DNA of 64,000 nucleotides, taken from positions 1 through 64,000 of the forward strand of contig VHDF01000007.1 in NCBI GenBank assembly GCA_016871495.1, in the 5' to 3' direction. The translations under genes were made by a program, and so were the position numbers. Of this stretch, positions 34,459 through 44,121 are shown one piece after another. This stretch comes from Verrucomicrobiota bacterium. GTDB lineage: Bacteria; Verrucomicrobiota; Verrucomicrobiia; Limisphaerales; VHDF01. Positions within the stretch are counted from its first letter, which is position 1. Each line of letters begins with the position of its first letter. The notes beneath the pieces are model-generated. The model saw nothing but the letters and a program-made list of their open reading frames with translations, was not told where the DNA came from and did not search any database.

Positions 34459-34959
34459 ATGAAGACTTCTGCCAAGATTGAACTCAATGTCCGGCATCTG
34501 GAGAAGAAGCCGGTGCGGGTCGAGGGGGTATTGCCTGAGGAAGACGCGGAGATCGCGGGGTTGGACGAGTTGGTGCGACCGGTTTCGGGGATTGCCTACG
34601 ATCTGACGGCGACGCGGCAGGGTGGGGAGATTCACGTGGAGGGAGGGTTGGGGGTGGAGTTGGAATGCGAATGCGCGAGGTGTTTGAAGCCCTTTCGACT
34701 GCGGATTGAAATTCAGCCGTGGGACGTGTTGTTACCCCTTGAGGGCGAGGAACAAGTGAGTGTTGTCAACGATTTGGTTGACTTAACCCCGTTCGTCCGG
34801 GAGGATGTCGTTCTTTCGTTTCCGCAACATCCGTTGTGTGACGACGGGTGTCGCGGCATGGCCAGCCCGCCGCAAGCCCGCTCCGATCAGGAGAAGGGTG
34901 ATCGTCAGCCATCCGCTGACGGATCTGCTTGGGCTGCATTGGACAATTTAAAATTTTAG
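34459..34959 (+). CDS. DUF177/YceD family protein
   Basis: This 166-residue protein starts at MKTSAKIELNVRHLEKKP. The four-Cys pattern LECECARCLKPF plus HPLCDDGCRG is typical of the family; the C-terminus after it is Ser/Gln-rich and less conserved. DUF177 proteins are nearly always encoded immediately upstream of rpmF and the plant/bacterial homologues are implicated in 23S rRNA maturation. Here the rpmF start follows by 8 bases, so the linkage is textbook. Confidence 0.88.
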   Translation: MKTSAKIELNVRHLEKKPVRVEGVLPEEDAEIAGLDELVRPVSGIAYDLTATRQGGEIHVEGGLGVELECECARCLKPFRLRIEIQPWDVLLPLEGEEQVSVVNDLVDLTPFVREDVVLSFPQHPLCDDGCRGMASPPQARSDQEKGDRQPSADGSAWAALDNLKF

Positions 34960-34967
34960 AGTGAATT

Positions 34968-35156
34968 ATGGGTGTTCCCAAGCGCAAACCATCGCGCAGC
35001 CGGCAGCGAATGCGGCGTGCGTATAACAGCGTTCTTAAATTGCCGCAATTGACCACGTGTCCGCAGTGCGCGGCCCCGTACGTGCCTCACCGTGTTTGTC
35101 CCGCTTGCGGGTTTTACAAGGGGCGCCAAGTCATCACGGTCCAGGCGCTGGCTTAA
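34968..35156 (+). CDS. rpmF: 50S ribosomal protein bL32
   Basis: This 62-residue protein has MGVPKRKPSRSRQRMRRAY at the N-terminus and a zinc ribbon CPQC...CPAC (Cys pairs about 13 apart), then GFYKGRQVITVQ. Presence of all four Cys means the zinc-binding (C+) form of bL32. It sits between the DUF177 gene and plsX, the conserved order in many bacteria. Confidence 0.98.
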   Translation: MGVPKRKPSRSRQRMRRAYNSVLKLPQLTTCPQCAAPYVPHRVCPACGFYKGRQVITVQALA

Positions 35157-35206
35157 TTTTTCCCAGAGCGCGGAAGGTTTTCGCCCCTCCTGCGCTCTTT
35201 TTCTTT

Positions 35207-36244
35207 ATGCGAATCGTGGTGGATGTCATGGGCGGCGACCATGGCCCGGGGGTGGTGGTGGGTGGCGTCGCCCAGGCCCTCGCGACGCTGCGTCACATCG
35301 ACGGAGTTTACCTTGTGGGCCAGCGCGAGGCCATTGAGGCCGGGCTGCGTGACATCGGCTGCCGGGACTCGAGGGTCGAAATTGTGCATGCCAGCGAGGT
35401 CCTCAGCATGGAAGACAAGCCGGTGGTGGGGCTGCGCAAGAAAAAGGACTGCTCCATTCTGCGGGCGGTCGATCTCGTCAAAGAAGGCAAGGCGGAAGCC
35501 CTTGTTTCTCCAGGCAACACGGGGGGGGTGGTGGCCGCGTCCACCATTCGGATGCGTCCGCTGGAGGGGGTGGATCGTCCCGGGATTGCCGTGGTGATGC
35601 CCGCTCCGGAGAACGAGTTCGTGCTTCTGGACGCCGGGGCCAACGTCGAATGCCGTCCGATTCACCTCGCCCAGTACGCCATCATGGGAAGCCTTTATTC
35701 GGAGCGGGTCCTGGGGTATCAACGTCCGCGCGTGGGCATTTTGAGCAACGGGACGGAGGACATCAAAGGGAACGAGCTGACCTTGGGTGCTTTTCGTCTG
35801 TGCCGGAAGCTCGATTTGAATTTCATTGGCAATGTCGAGGGGCACGACCTTTTTTCGAACCGCGTGGATGTGGTGGTGTGTGATGGGTTTGTGGGGAACG
35901 TGGTGCTCAAGACCTGCGAGAGCCTGGCCAAGGGAGTGTTCCAGTGGCTCAAGCGCGAATTGACGGCCACGCCGGTTCGCAAGGCCGGGGCTTGGCTGGC
36001 CCGGGGCGCTTTTCGATCTTTGAAGACGCGATTGGATGCCGACGCGCGGGGGGGGGCGCCGTTGTTGGGATTAAACGGGGCCGTGACCATCGCTCACGGC
36101 TCGGCGCGGGAGCGCGCGATTTGCAACGCGGTTCGCATCACGACGGAAGCCGTCCAGCACGAATTGAACCGCCACATTTGCGATGCGGTGGCGCGAGCCG
36201 CGAAGGCTTTGGAATCCGAACCCGCCGGTTCCCCGGTCCCATGA
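35207..36244 (+). CDS. plsX: Phosphate acyltransferase PlsX
   Basis: This 345-residue protein starts at MRIVVDVMGGDHGP; the frame extends upstream into rpmF but the family begins at this Met. VDVMGGDHGPGVVVGG is the N-terminal signature, VSPGNTGGVVAASTIRM and VLLDAGANVECRP are core segments, and VVCDGFVGNVVLKTCES is near the C-terminus. It makes acyl-phosphate from acyl-ACP for phospholipid synthesis. It overlaps fabH by four bases (ATGA), so the two are coupled. Confidence 0.97.
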   Translation: MRIVVDVMGGDHGPGVVVGGVAQALATLRHIDGVYLVGQREAIEAGLRDIGCRDSRVEIVHASEVLSMEDKPVVGLRKKKDCSILRAVDLVKEGKAEALVSPGNTGGVVAASTIRMRPLEGVDRPGIAVVMPAPENEFVLLDAGANVECRPIHLAQYAIMGSLYSERVLGYQRPRVGILSNGTEDIKGNELTLGAFRLCRKLDLNFIGNVEGHDLFSNRVDVVVCDGFVGNVVLKTCESLAKGVFQWLKRELTATPVRKAGAWLARGAFRSLKTRLDADARGGAPLLGLNGAVTIAHGSARERAICNAVRITTEAVQHELNRHICDAVARAAKALESEPAGSPVP

Positions 36245-37275
36245 GCACCTCATCCAAACGCATTCAACATCCGCGATCCGTCCACGACTTCAAAGGGCGG
36301 ACATGTTCCATCACCGCCGTGGGGTCGTATGTTCCGTCGAAGATCCTGACCAACGCCGACCTGGAGAAACTGGTTGATACGTCGGATGAATGGATCCAAA
36401 CCCGCACGGGTATTCGGGAGCGGCGGATCGCGGCTCCCGGCGAGTTGACCTCCGACATGGCGTCCGCCGCGGCCCGGAAAGCCATGGAGCGGGCGGGCGT
36501 GACCGCGGATCAGATCGAGTTGATCATCGTGGCGACGATCACTCCCGACATGCCCTTTCCCTGCACGGCCTGCCTGGTGCAGCAAAAAATCGGGGCCAAA
36601 CGCGCCGCCGCCTTCGACATCGAGGCCGCTTGTTCCGGATTCGTGTGCGCGCTCGAGATTGGACAACAGTTCATCATGTCGAGGACCTACGACACCGTGC
36701 TGGTGATTGGGGCCGAAAAGCTTTCCTCGATCGTGGACTGGACCGATCGCAACACCTGTGTGCTGTTCGGGGACGGCGCGGGAGCGGCGGTATTGCAGAA
36801 TCGCAGCGACTCGCATGGTTTGCTGGCGACCACGATGGGAGCGGACGGAGCGAAAGGAGATTTGCTCTGCATGCCTGGCGGAGGCTCGAAGCATCCGGCC
36901 ACCGCGGAGACCGTGGCCTCGCGCTTGCATTATCTGCGCATGGACGGGAAGGAGACGTTCAAACACGCGGTCAATGCGATGAACACCGCCGCGAAGGAAG
37001 TCTTGTCCAAATGCGGCCTCCACATGAGCGACATCAAGTGTGTCATTCCGCACCAGGCGAATCAGAGGATCTTGAGCGCGGTGGCCGATCGTTTGGGTGC
37101 CCTGGAGGATCAGGTGTTCATGAACCTGCAATCGTACGGAAACACCTCGGCGGCGTCGGTGGCGATCGCGCTGGACGAGGTCGTGACCCGCGGACGCATC
37201 CAGCGGGGAGACTTGCTCTTGCTGCTGGTATTTGGGGCTGGATTCACCTGGGGCGCGGCCGTGATCGAGTGGTAG
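36241..37275 (+). CDS. fabH: Beta-ketoacyl-ACP synthase III
   Basis: This 344-residue enzyme starts at MSTSSKRIQHPRSV in overlap with the plsX stop. TSDEWIQTRTGIRERRI is the N-terminal signature. The catalytic triad is visible: Cys in DIEAACSGFV, His in CVIPHQANQRI, Asn in SYGNTSAAS. FGDGAGAAVLQ and FGAGFTWGAAVIEW close the fold. It starts fatty acid elongation by condensing acetyl-CoA with malonyl-ACP. The N-terminus is about 20 residues longer than in E. coli. A family B element lies 30 bases downstream. Confidence 0.97.
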   Translation: MSTSSKRIQHPRSVHDFKGRTCSITAVGSYVPSKILTNADLEKLVDTSDEWIQTRTGIRERRIAAPGELTSDMASAAARKAMERAGVTADQIELIIVATITPDMPFPCTACLVQQKIGAKRAAAFDIEAACSGFVCALEIGQQFIMSRTYDTVLVIGAEKLSSIVDWTDRNTCVLFGDGAGAAVLQNRSDSHGLLATTMGADGAKGDLLCMPGGGSKHPATAETVASRLHYLRMDGKETFKHAVNAMNTAAKEVLSKCGLHMSDIKCVIPHQANQRILSAVADRLGALEDQVFMNLQSYGNTSAASVAIALDEVVTRGRIQRGDLLLLLVFGAGFTWGAAVIEW

Positions 37276-37304
37276 GAACTGGCGCGACCCCTCACGGCGC
37301 CTCG

Positions 37305-37500
37305 CGTGTGGCGCAGGCTGCCCAGCCTGCCGTATCGCCGACGGCCCGTCGGCCCGGCGGGTGAAGAAAGAGGTCCTTCCATGATCTCCACGCGCCGGGT
37401 TCCCTTCATCGCCCCGCAGGCTGGGCAGCCTGCGAAACAGCAGACAGGGCTGTCTGCGTCACCAAGACAACCCGGTCACCGAAAATCTCTGGATGCACCG
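37305..37500 (+). mobile_element. MITE-like element, family B, copy 3 (left end lost)
   Basis: GTGTGGCGCAGGCTGCCCAG through CCCCGCAGGCTGGGCAGCCT to GACAACCCGGTCACCGAAAA and CTCTGGATGCACCG matches the elements at 1509 and 32468. The left terminal repeat is absent, so no duplication can be assigned. It fills the gap between convergent fabH and the cytochrome-propeller gene; its palindromes may serve as a terminator. Confidence 0.7.
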
Positions 37501-37515
37501 GACATTCCCGGCCGT

Positions 37516-40500
37516 TCATTTGAGGCTGGACAGGAATTCCACGAGGTCCCGCAGTTCTCGTTTGGTGAGGACTTTGGCGATGTCGGGCAGCATGCCCGAA
37601 GATCCTTTTTCGCGTCCGGTAAGATCGGATTTCTTGAGGGTGACCAACCCGTCCTCCGGTGAGTTGATTTCCAGTTCTTCGGGCGTTTCCCGTTTGAGCA
37701 CGCCGGCGTAGGAAGATCCGTTCTTGAGGCTGACGATCACGTTCTCGTATCCCTCGGCGATGACCTTGTTGGGAAGGACGATGGATTCGAGCAGGTACTC
37801 GCGTCCGAAGCGTCCGCCGATGCCGTCGAGGGCTGGGGCCGCGTCTCCTCCGACGCCCGCCAGTTTGTGGCAGCGAACGCATGAAGCGGCCTCGCTTTCC
37901 TTGAAAACGCGCATGCCATGGACTTTGTTGCCGCCGTGCAATGCCACACGGTAGTCCCCGAGTTCATCTGCTTGGGCAAAACTCCCTTTGTATTGGGCGA
38001 GCATTTCGGCGGTGGCGGGCGAAGACATTCTCGCTTCTGCAGCTTCCAGGATTTCGACGGCGAGCGCGGCATCGACCTGCTTCTCGATCAATTGTTGCAG
38101 CAAGGCCAGGAGCGCCTGGTCGGACTCCGCCCCAGGGATGGCGCCCAGAGCGGTGATGGCGGCCTGTTTCTCGGCCAGGGCGCCTCGTTGGATCATGGAG
38201 AGCAATTCGGGGAGGGCTGCGGGACCCGTGCGCGAGATCAGGCGCGTGGCTTCCAATCGAACCCGTTCGTCTGAATCCTTCAATGCGCCGGCCAGCACGG
38301 ACCCGGCGTCTGGAGTTTTGAGGGCGGCCAATCCACGCAAGGCGGCGACCCGCATCGTGTGGTCTCGATTTGGATCGACGGCGACTTCTCGAAGCGTGTC
38401 CTTCACACTCGAAATGCCCAACTGGCCCGCGGTTTCCATGGCGGCGATGCGAACGGACATGGAGGCCCGCTGGATGAGGTCCAGGGCGTGGGGAGCGAGA
38501 GCGTCGGCGGCGACTTGAGCGGAGCGTGGAGCGAGAGGTCTCCAGAGTCCATGCACGGGATCCCGTTGGGGCGGCTTGGACCAGAGGGCCAGCATTTCCA
38601 AAGCTTCGGTTCGCCAGGAATCCGCGTGGGCGGAAGCCGCGGCAAATTGGGCGAGGGCTTGGGCATGAGAAGGGCCGCCCAGTTGGAAGTTCGCAGCGAG
38701 GACGCGGCGGACAAGCGGAGCGGAATCGAGGCGCCTCGAGATCAGATCGGCCAAACGCGTTGCGAGCTCGGGCATGGGCGTGTCGTGGATGGCGCGGGCG
38801 GCTTCTAAAACCAGTTTGGGTGAAGCGTCGCGGAGGAATTCGGCCAGTTCCGGCATGCGCAGCCGGCGCATGGCCAGGAGCGCCCCCATGCGCACGGAGA
38901 TGGAGGCATGCCGAGCGGCGGCTCGTAATGCTTCCCGATCTTGAATTCCTGCCAAGCCCATGACCGCCGCATGGCGAAGGTAAGGGTCTGCATCTCGGTT
39001 CGATTCCAGCATGGCAAGCAAGGGGGGCACGGCGGCCGCGTTTCCAACGTTTCCGAGGGCATGGGCTGCCTGCCTGCGCGCATGAGCGCTGGCATCCTGC
39101 AATTGCCGGATGAGAAGAGTGGACACTTCGCCTGGGTTTTCGAGTGCCACGGTGGAGGCGGCGATGTCTCCAAGCGCTTGCGCGGCTTGAGCTCGAATCC
39201 ATTCATCCCGGTCCTGGAGAGCCGCACGTATCGTCTTCTGAACGGGGAGCCCTCGCCGCGCGGTTTGGCCCAGAGCCCAGAGCGCGTGCAAGCGGGCGAA
39301 TGGATCAGCCGATTCCAAGGCCATGCGTTCCAGGGCTGCGCGAGCCTCGGGTCCTGTTCTCGATGGTCCTTTGATGGGCGCAAGCCGGTCCGCCCATTCG
39401 AACTGAGCGGCCTGCCGAATTCGATAGTCGGGGTGGGCCAGTAATTCGCCGAGACGCGCCCAATCCAGGTCGGCCACACCTTGGTTCAGCCGTTGGCGGG
39501 TTTCCGCGACCCAGCGGTTGGTGGACTGGCGGGGGTCCTGGATCCGATAGACACGGCCTTTGGCGGTCATTTCCCAGCCTTCGAGCCAATCCGAGAGGTA
39601 GAGGGCGCTGTCGGGGCCGAAGCATACGTCTGTGACCAGGACACCCCAGATCGGGCGTTGGTGATCCGTCAATTCGAAGCTCGCGCCCCTCGATTTCAGT
39701 TGGAAGGAATGAACGCCGCTGTTGGCTGACGCCCCGCGGAAGTCGGCGAGATAAAAGCGCCCGGTCTCGGACGGTCCCAAGCCGGTTCCGGGATTGAAGG
39801 CGAAGCCGGACGGTCCGCTGGTGATGTTGGTGATGGGGGGGAGGATATAGGCGGGCTGGCTGGCATTTTGAGGCTGCCACATGCGTTCGCTGTTCCAGGG
39901 CCCGCGGGCATTGGGACGCTCCAGGAATTGCCATCCGATGCGCCACCCGCTGTCGCCCCCGGAAACGAGATGGACAATGCGCGCCTCGTCTCCGCCGTCC
40001 GAGTTGTTGTCGCCCGTGAACAAGTTGCCGTGCTCGTCGAAGGCCAGTTCCTGTGGGTTGCGCAATCCGGAGTGGAAGACTTCGAGATGCGACCCATCCG
40101 GTTCGCAACGAAACACCGCGCCGGTATCGGGCAACTCGATGGGTTTTCCTTGCGCCGGGCGAATGCTCGATCCCCGGTCGCCGATGCTGAAGTAGAGACG
40201 TCCGTCCGGGCCAAAAATGAGCCCGTGCAGGTCGTGGCCCAGAAAGCCGGTGCGCACTCCGAAGCCATGGTGCAGCGATTCGCGTCGGTCGGACACGCCG
40301 TCCCCGTTTGAATCCTCCAGGAGCCAGAGGTGAGGGATGTTGGCGAACCATACGCGCGGGCCGCGTGAAATCACGCCGGACGCGATGCCATCAGCGAGAG
40401 TGTTGAAATGGGTGGCGAAGACGGTGCTGCGGTCGGCGCGTCCGTCCCCGTTGGTGTCCACCACCAGGCGCAAGGCCTCGCTGTTCTTCTCCATGCTGGC

Positions 40501-40920
40501 CGCCTCGCTTCCCTTCCATTTGCGAAAGTAAGCGACGCGTTCCTCGACGGTCCGCAGTGCCAGGTCTTCGACGAGGAGGATTTCGTCCAGGTTTTCCAGC
40601 GTGGACGGCGGCAGTTTTTGCAGGACTTCCTGCGAGGGCCATCCGCGTCGGCCGCGGATATCCGGCACACCGCGGAGCAAGCGGTGGGTTTCGACGACAA
40701 AGCAGCGGCCCTGGTCGTCGAGATGAATGGCCACGGGGTTGGCGAGAAGGGGTTCGGCGGCGAAGAGTTCGGCCTTGAGGCCGGGCGCGAGTTGAAAGCG
40801 TTTGATGGCGAGATCGGCCGGGGAAGTATGGACGGTGGAGGCATTCTCCAATCGGTGTTGGGCGACGACCAGGAGCGGAATCCAGGACCAGGCGAGGAGG
40901 GCAGCGATGCGCGCGAGCAT
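37516..40920 (-). CDS. Secreted beta-propeller / HEAT / cytochrome c protein (PVC type)
   Basis: This is the largest protein here, 1134 residues, with signal peptide MLARIAALLAWSWIPLLVVA. Residues to about 460 form the propeller (FVVETHRLLRGVPD, VVDTNGDGRADRSTVFATHF, GHDLHGLIFGPDGRLYFSIG, GLRNPQELAFDEHGNLFTGD). A long series of HEAT-like repeats follows (DEWIRAQAAQALGDIAAS, ASAHARRQAAHALGNVGNAA, RVRLEATRLISRTGPA). The C-terminal monohaem domain has SEAASCVRCHKLAGVGGDAA and IVLPNKVIAEGYENVIVSLK. It is expected in the periplasm and proposed to act in carbohydrate oxidation; the substrate is unknown. It is divergent from the Gfo/Idh gene. Confidence 0.9.
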   Translation of the reverse strand: MLARIAALLAWSWIPLLVVAQHRLENASTVHTSPADLAIKRFQLAPGLKAELFAAEPLLANPVAIHLDDQGRCFVVETHRLLRGVPDIRGRRGWPSQEVLQKLPPSTLENLDEILLVEDLALRTVEERVAYFRKWKGSEAASMEKNSEALRLVVDTNGDGRADRSTVFATHFNTLADGIASGVISRGPRVWFANIPHLWLLEDSNGDGVSDRRESLHHGFGVRTGFLGHDLHGLIFGPDGRLYFSIGDRGSSIRPAQGKPIELPDTGAVFRCEPDGSHLEVFHSGLRNPQELAFDEHGNLFTGDNNSDGGDEARIVHLVSGGDSGWRIGWQFLERPNARGPWNSERMWQPQNASQPAYILPPITNITSGPSGFAFNPGTGLGPSETGRFYLADFRGASANSGVHSFQLKSRGASFELTDHQRPIWGVLVTDVCFGPDSALYLSDWLEGWEMTAKGRVYRIQDPRQSTNRWVAETRQRLNQGVADLDWARLGELLAHPDYRIRQAAQFEWADRLAPIKGPSRTGPEARAALERMALESADPFARLHALWALGQTARRGLPVQKTIRAALQDRDEWIRAQAAQALGDIAASTVALENPGEVSTLLIRQLQDASAHARRQAAHALGNVGNAAAVPPLLAMLESNRDADPYLRHAAVMGLAGIQDREALRAAARHASISVRMGALLAMRRLRMPELAEFLRDASPKLVLEAARAIHDTPMPELATRLADLISRRLDSAPLVRRVLAANFQLGGPSHAQALAQFAAASAHADSWRTEALEMLALWSKPPQRDPVHGLWRPLAPRSAQVAADALAPHALDLIQRASMSVRIAAMETAGQLGISSVKDTLREVAVDPNRDHTMRVAALRGLAALKTPDAGSVLAGALKDSDERVRLEATRLISRTGPAALPELLSMIQRGALAEKQAAITALGAIPGAESDQALLALLQQLIEKQVDAALAVEILEAAEARMSSPATAEMLAQYKGSFAQADELGDYRVALHGGNKVHGMRVFKESEAASCVRCHKLAGVGGDAAPALDGIGGRFGREYLLESIVLPNKVIAEGYENVIVSLKNGSSYAGVLKRETPEELEINSPEDGLVTLKKSDLTGREKGSSGMLPDIAKVLTKRELRDLVEFLSSLK

Positions 40921-41017
40921 GACCTAAGTTTGCGGAGAGTTCGTGCGTTGGCAAGGGGCGGGTGGCCGCTGGCGATTTCAAGATTGCGCCCCGGCGCGGG
41001 GTTGCCTTTGCTACGGC

Positions 41018-42214
41018 ATGCCTGCGAATCGATTCCGAACCTGGCCTCGCCGCCGTTTTCTTCAAACCGCGTGGATGGCTGCCGCCGCGGGTGCCTGGGC
41101 CGCGCCGGCTCCAGTTGCCGGCGGCAAGCGTTTGCGGGCCGCGGTGATCGGGCACACGGGACGGGGGAATTACGGCCATGGTTTGGACGAAGTGTTCATG
41201 GATCATCCGGCGGTCGAGTTCGTGGCGATTGCGGATGCGGACCCGGCTGGGCTCGAGAAGGCCGCCGCCAAGACCAGGGCGCCCGGACGGTACTTGGACT
41301 TTCGGGAAATGCTGAGGCGGGAGAAACCCGAGTTGGTGTCCATCGCTCCACGCCATACGGATCAGCGTTACGCCATGGCGATGGCGGCGCTGCAGGCCGG
41401 GGCTCACCTTTATTGCGAAAAGCCGTTTACCACCACCCTGGCGGAAGCCGATGAATTACTGGCGCTGGCCGGGCGGAGCGAGCTCCGGATCGCGGTTGCG
41501 CATCAAATGTCCCTGGCACCGCAGGTGCTGAACCTGCTGAGCAGGTTGAGGGAGGGTTTGGTTGGGGAGGTGGTGGCCCTGGAGGCCCACGGGAAGCAGG
41601 ATGCGCGAGCCGGGGGGGAGGATATGATCGTGCTGGGAACTCATCTGTTCGACCTGATGCGGCACGTGACCGGAGACGCCACGAGCTGTCAGGCATGGAT
41701 TCGGGAGAAGGGCCAGACGGCGGAGAAGGCCATGGCGCGGAAAGCGACCGAGGCCATTGGCCCCGTGTTGGGGGATGAAGTGGAAGCCCGATTCGAGTTT
41801 GCCGGAGGCGTCACGGGGCGTTTTATTAGCCGGGCGAAGCTAAAAGATTCTCTCGGCCCCTGGGGATTGAAGATTCTCGGCACCCGCGGGGCCGTGTGGG
41901 TGCTGATGGATATCTTTCCGAAGGTGCTGTGGCGCTCGAGCATGGAGCAGGGTGCCCGGGATCGGCGCGAGCTTTGGGTTCCTTTGCCGGGGGATCCATC
42001 GGCATCCCTGGCCGAGTCCGAACGGGGATTTCCGGCGGCCAACCGAAGGGTGGTGGACGATTGGCTGGCGGCGATTCGAGAGCGTCGGGAGCCGCGATGC
42101 AGCGGTCACCATGCGATGAAAGCGGTGGAAATGGCCATGGCCGCCTACGAATCGGCCTTGAGCGGGAAGCCTTGCCGTATTCCCATGTCACGGCGCGAGC
42201 ATCCGTTGGTTTGA
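41018..42214 (+). CDS. Tat-exported Gfo/Idh/MocA oxidoreductase
   Basis: This 398-residue protein has a twin-arginine signal (FRTWPRRRFLQTAWMAAAAG), then the Rossmann start LRAAVIGHTGRGNYGHG. The family lysine motif appears as AHLYCEKPFTTTLAEADELL (CEKP). The C-terminal alpha/beta domain has AVAHQMSLAPQVLNLLSRLR and GTHLFDLMRHVTGD. Members are NAD(P)-dependent sugar or inositol oxidoreductases; Tat-exported ones are frequent in Verrucomicrobiota and some act as glycoside hydrolases by an NAD redox mechanism. It is divergent from the propeller-cytochrome gene across 97 bases, so common regulation is possible. Confidence 0.9.
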   Translation: MPANRFRTWPRRRFLQTAWMAAAAGAWAAPAPVAGGKRLRAAVIGHTGRGNYGHGLDEVFMDHPAVEFVAIADADPAGLEKAAAKTRAPGRYLDFREMLRREKPELVSIAPRHTDQRYAMAMAALQAGAHLYCEKPFTTTLAEADELLALAGRSELRIAVAHQMSLAPQVLNLLSRLREGLVGEVVALEAHGKQDARAGGEDMIVLGTHLFDLMRHVTGDATSCQAWIREKGQTAEKAMARKATEAIGPVLGDEVEARFEFAGGVTGRFISRAKLKDSLGPWGLKILGTRGAVWVLMDIFPKVLWRSSMEQGARDRRELWVPLPGDPSASLAESERGFPAANRRVVDDWLAAIRERREPRCSGHHAMKAVEMAMAAYESALSGKPCRIPMSRREHPLV

Positions 42215-42352
42215 ATTGAGCCGGCTTTGAACAAGCCAGGGAGACCTGGCGAGCCCCCCTTTTCTGGGCGTGACGCCGGCCTCCGTGTTTTCGAGGAAGA
42301 GTGGGATGACGATGGGAGGGGAGGAGGCTGCACGCGCGTGCCAGCACCGGGA

Positions 42353-42536
42353 AGCGGCGTTCACGCCGCTTCAGGGCATGTTTTCAAAGGGGCATGGCGA
42401 GTTCAACGGGCAAGGGTTCTGCCAGGGCGAAGGCATCTACTCAGGGCGGGCCATGGAGCGGGAGGAGATCGCCGCGGCCGATGGGCGCGAGCGGAAGCGC
42501 CGTGAACGGAGCGCCCGACAACCTCTGGATGCGTGC
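42353..42536 (+). mobile_element. MITE-like element, family C, copy 4 (left end lost)
   Basis: GCGGCGTTCACGCCGCTTCA, GGCATGGCGAGTTCAACGGG, GGCGGGCCATGGAGCGGGAG and AGCGGAAGCGCCGTGAACGG match the copy at 9578-9787 with few changes. The right end CGACAACCTCTGGATGCG is intact; the left terminal repeat is lost. It lies upstream of miaB. Confidence 0.75.
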
Positions 42537-42610
42537 GCTGGGTTTGGGGCCGGACCGAGAAGAGTTGCCACCGGCGGGAACCAGCAGATAACGTTCCGGC
42601 CTGTTTTTTC

Positions 42611-43960
42611 ATGCCGAGTGTTTATATCAAGACCTACGGCTGCCAGATGAACGAGCGCGACTCCGAGGCGGTGGCGGCGCAACTGGCGGCGCGCGGCTTT
42701 TCCATCGTGGCCTCCGAACACGGGGCGGACGTGGTTTTGTTGAACACGTGCAGCGTGCGTGACGCGGCGGAGCAGAAGGCCTTGGGGAAGATGGCGGCGG
42801 TGGCAGGCCAGGCCCGCAAGCAGGGGCATCCGCAAGTCCTGGGTTACTTGGGTTGCATGGCTCAAAGCCGGGGAGCGGAACTGCTGTCTTCGCAAGTGCA
42901 ATTGGTTGTCGGCACCCAGAAATTTCATCGGACGGGGGAGTATTTGGAGGCTTTGCTGCGAAATCAGAGGGCCTCGATTGTGGATGTCGAGCCGGAGCAA
43001 GGCAGTGAGTCCGCCATTCGTGAGCATCTCCCGGCGGCGAAGGGAGCGGCCGGCGTGACGGCTTTCGTGAGCATCATGCAGGGGTGCAATCAGCACTGCT
43101 CGTTTTGCATCGTGCCGCAGACTCGGGGCGAAGAGCGCAGCCGTCCGATGGGTGAAATTGTGGAGGAATGCCGGGACTTGGCGGCCAAGGGCATCCGGGA
43201 GATCACCTTGCTGGGTCAGATCGTGACCAGTTACGGGCGGCGAACGATTCCGGTGCGCGACGGCCGGTCTGGCTTCGTTCAGTTGCTGGACGCGGTTCAT
43301 GAAGTCGAGGGCATCGAGCGGATTCGCTTCACGTCACCCCATCCCAAGGGTTATGGCGGGGATTTGGTGGAAGCCTACGCCCGGCTGGCCAAACTTTGCC
43401 CGAGCGCACACATCCCCGCGCAAAGTGGCAGCGACCGCGTGCTCAAGGCGATGCGCCGGGGATACACCCGTGAGCGCTTTCTCGAGTTGGTTGGCCAACT
43501 TCGCAGTGTGTCGCCCGGGTTGGGCCTCACGACGGATTTGATCGTGGGATTTCCGGGAGAGACGGAGGAAGATTTTGAGGCGACGATGGACTTGGCGCGC
43601 GCGGCGAGATTTACGAACGCGTTCATTTTTAAGTATTCCCCGAGACGCGACACGCCCGCGGCGACGATGCCGGATCAGGTGCCCTTGGAGGTGCGGGAAA
43701 GCCGTCATCGGCAGTTGCTCGATCTCGTGACGCGCCTGGGCATGGAACAGTATGAAGCGCAAGTGGGGCGGGTGGTGCGGATTTTGGTCGAAGGACCGAG
43801 CCGGCGGAATTCGTCCCGGCTTGAAGGCCGCACCGGCTCGAACATGATCGTTGTCTTCGAAGGGGCCGAGAGGCATTTGGGGCAGATCCTCGACGTTCGC
43901 GTCACGCGGGCGGGCTCCTTTACCCTCTACGGGGATCCTGCCATTGTGAATCTGGATTGA
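42611..43960 (+). CDS. miaB: tRNA-2-methylthio-N6-dimethylallyladenosine synthase
   Basis: This 449-residue radical SAM methylthiotransferase starts at MPSVYIKTYGCQMNERDS. The N-terminal MTTase domain supplies three Cys (YGCQMN, NTCSVRDAAE, YLGCMAQ). The radical SAM cluster is MQGCNQHCSFCIVPQTRGEE (CxxxCxxC). The C-terminal TRAM domain includes VGRVVRILVEGPSRR. It adds methylthio to i6A37 in tRNA, which requires two [4Fe-4S] clusters. It is single-gene; an identical-copy MITE begins 17 bases after its stop. Confidence 0.96.
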   Translation: MPSVYIKTYGCQMNERDSEAVAAQLAARGFSIVASEHGADVVLLNTCSVRDAAEQKALGKMAAVAGQARKQGHPQVLGYLGCMAQSRGAELLSSQVQLVVGTQKFHRTGEYLEALLRNQRASIVDVEPEQGSESAIREHLPAAKGAAGVTAFVSIMQGCNQHCSFCIVPQTRGEERSRPMGEIVEECRDLAAKGIREITLLGQIVTSYGRRTIPVRDGRSGFVQLLDAVHEVEGIERIRFTSPHPKGYGGDLVEAYARLAKLCPSAHIPAQSGSDRVLKAMRRGYTRERFLELVGQLRSVSPGLGLTTDLIVGFPGETEEDFEATMDLARAARFTNAFIFKYSPRRDTPAATMPDQVPLEVRESRHRQLLDLVTRLGMEQYEAQVGRVVRILVEGPSRRNSSRLEGRTGSNMIVVFEGAERHLGQILDVRVTRAGSFTLYGDPAIVNLD

Positions 43961-43977
43961 GGCCTTGATGAAACGAC

Positions 43978-44110
43978 CGTGTATCCCGATGTTGTTGGTA
44001 GGGCGGGCCTGTCCCAGCCCGCCGCCCACGGGATGCAAAACATCATGCTCCGGCGGCGCGCCGGGACGGACGCGCCCTACCTGCATCACCGGCAACATCG
44101 GGATGCACCG
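43978..44110 (-). mobile_element. 133-bp MITE-like element, family A, copy 2
   Basis: Reverse complement of 212-344 with no base difference that I can find. Flanking 10-bp direct repeats are ATGAAACGAC (43968-43977) and ATGACTCGAC (44111-44120), 8 of 10 identical. It separates miaB from the membrane protein starting at 44122, whose ATG lies two bases after the right duplication. Confidence 0.9.
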
Positions 44111-44121
44111 ATGACTCGACC

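Noticed and set aside
35057-35206. Upstream extension of plsX
   Set aside because: It lies over rpmF in another frame; PlsX begins at MRIVVDVMGGD.
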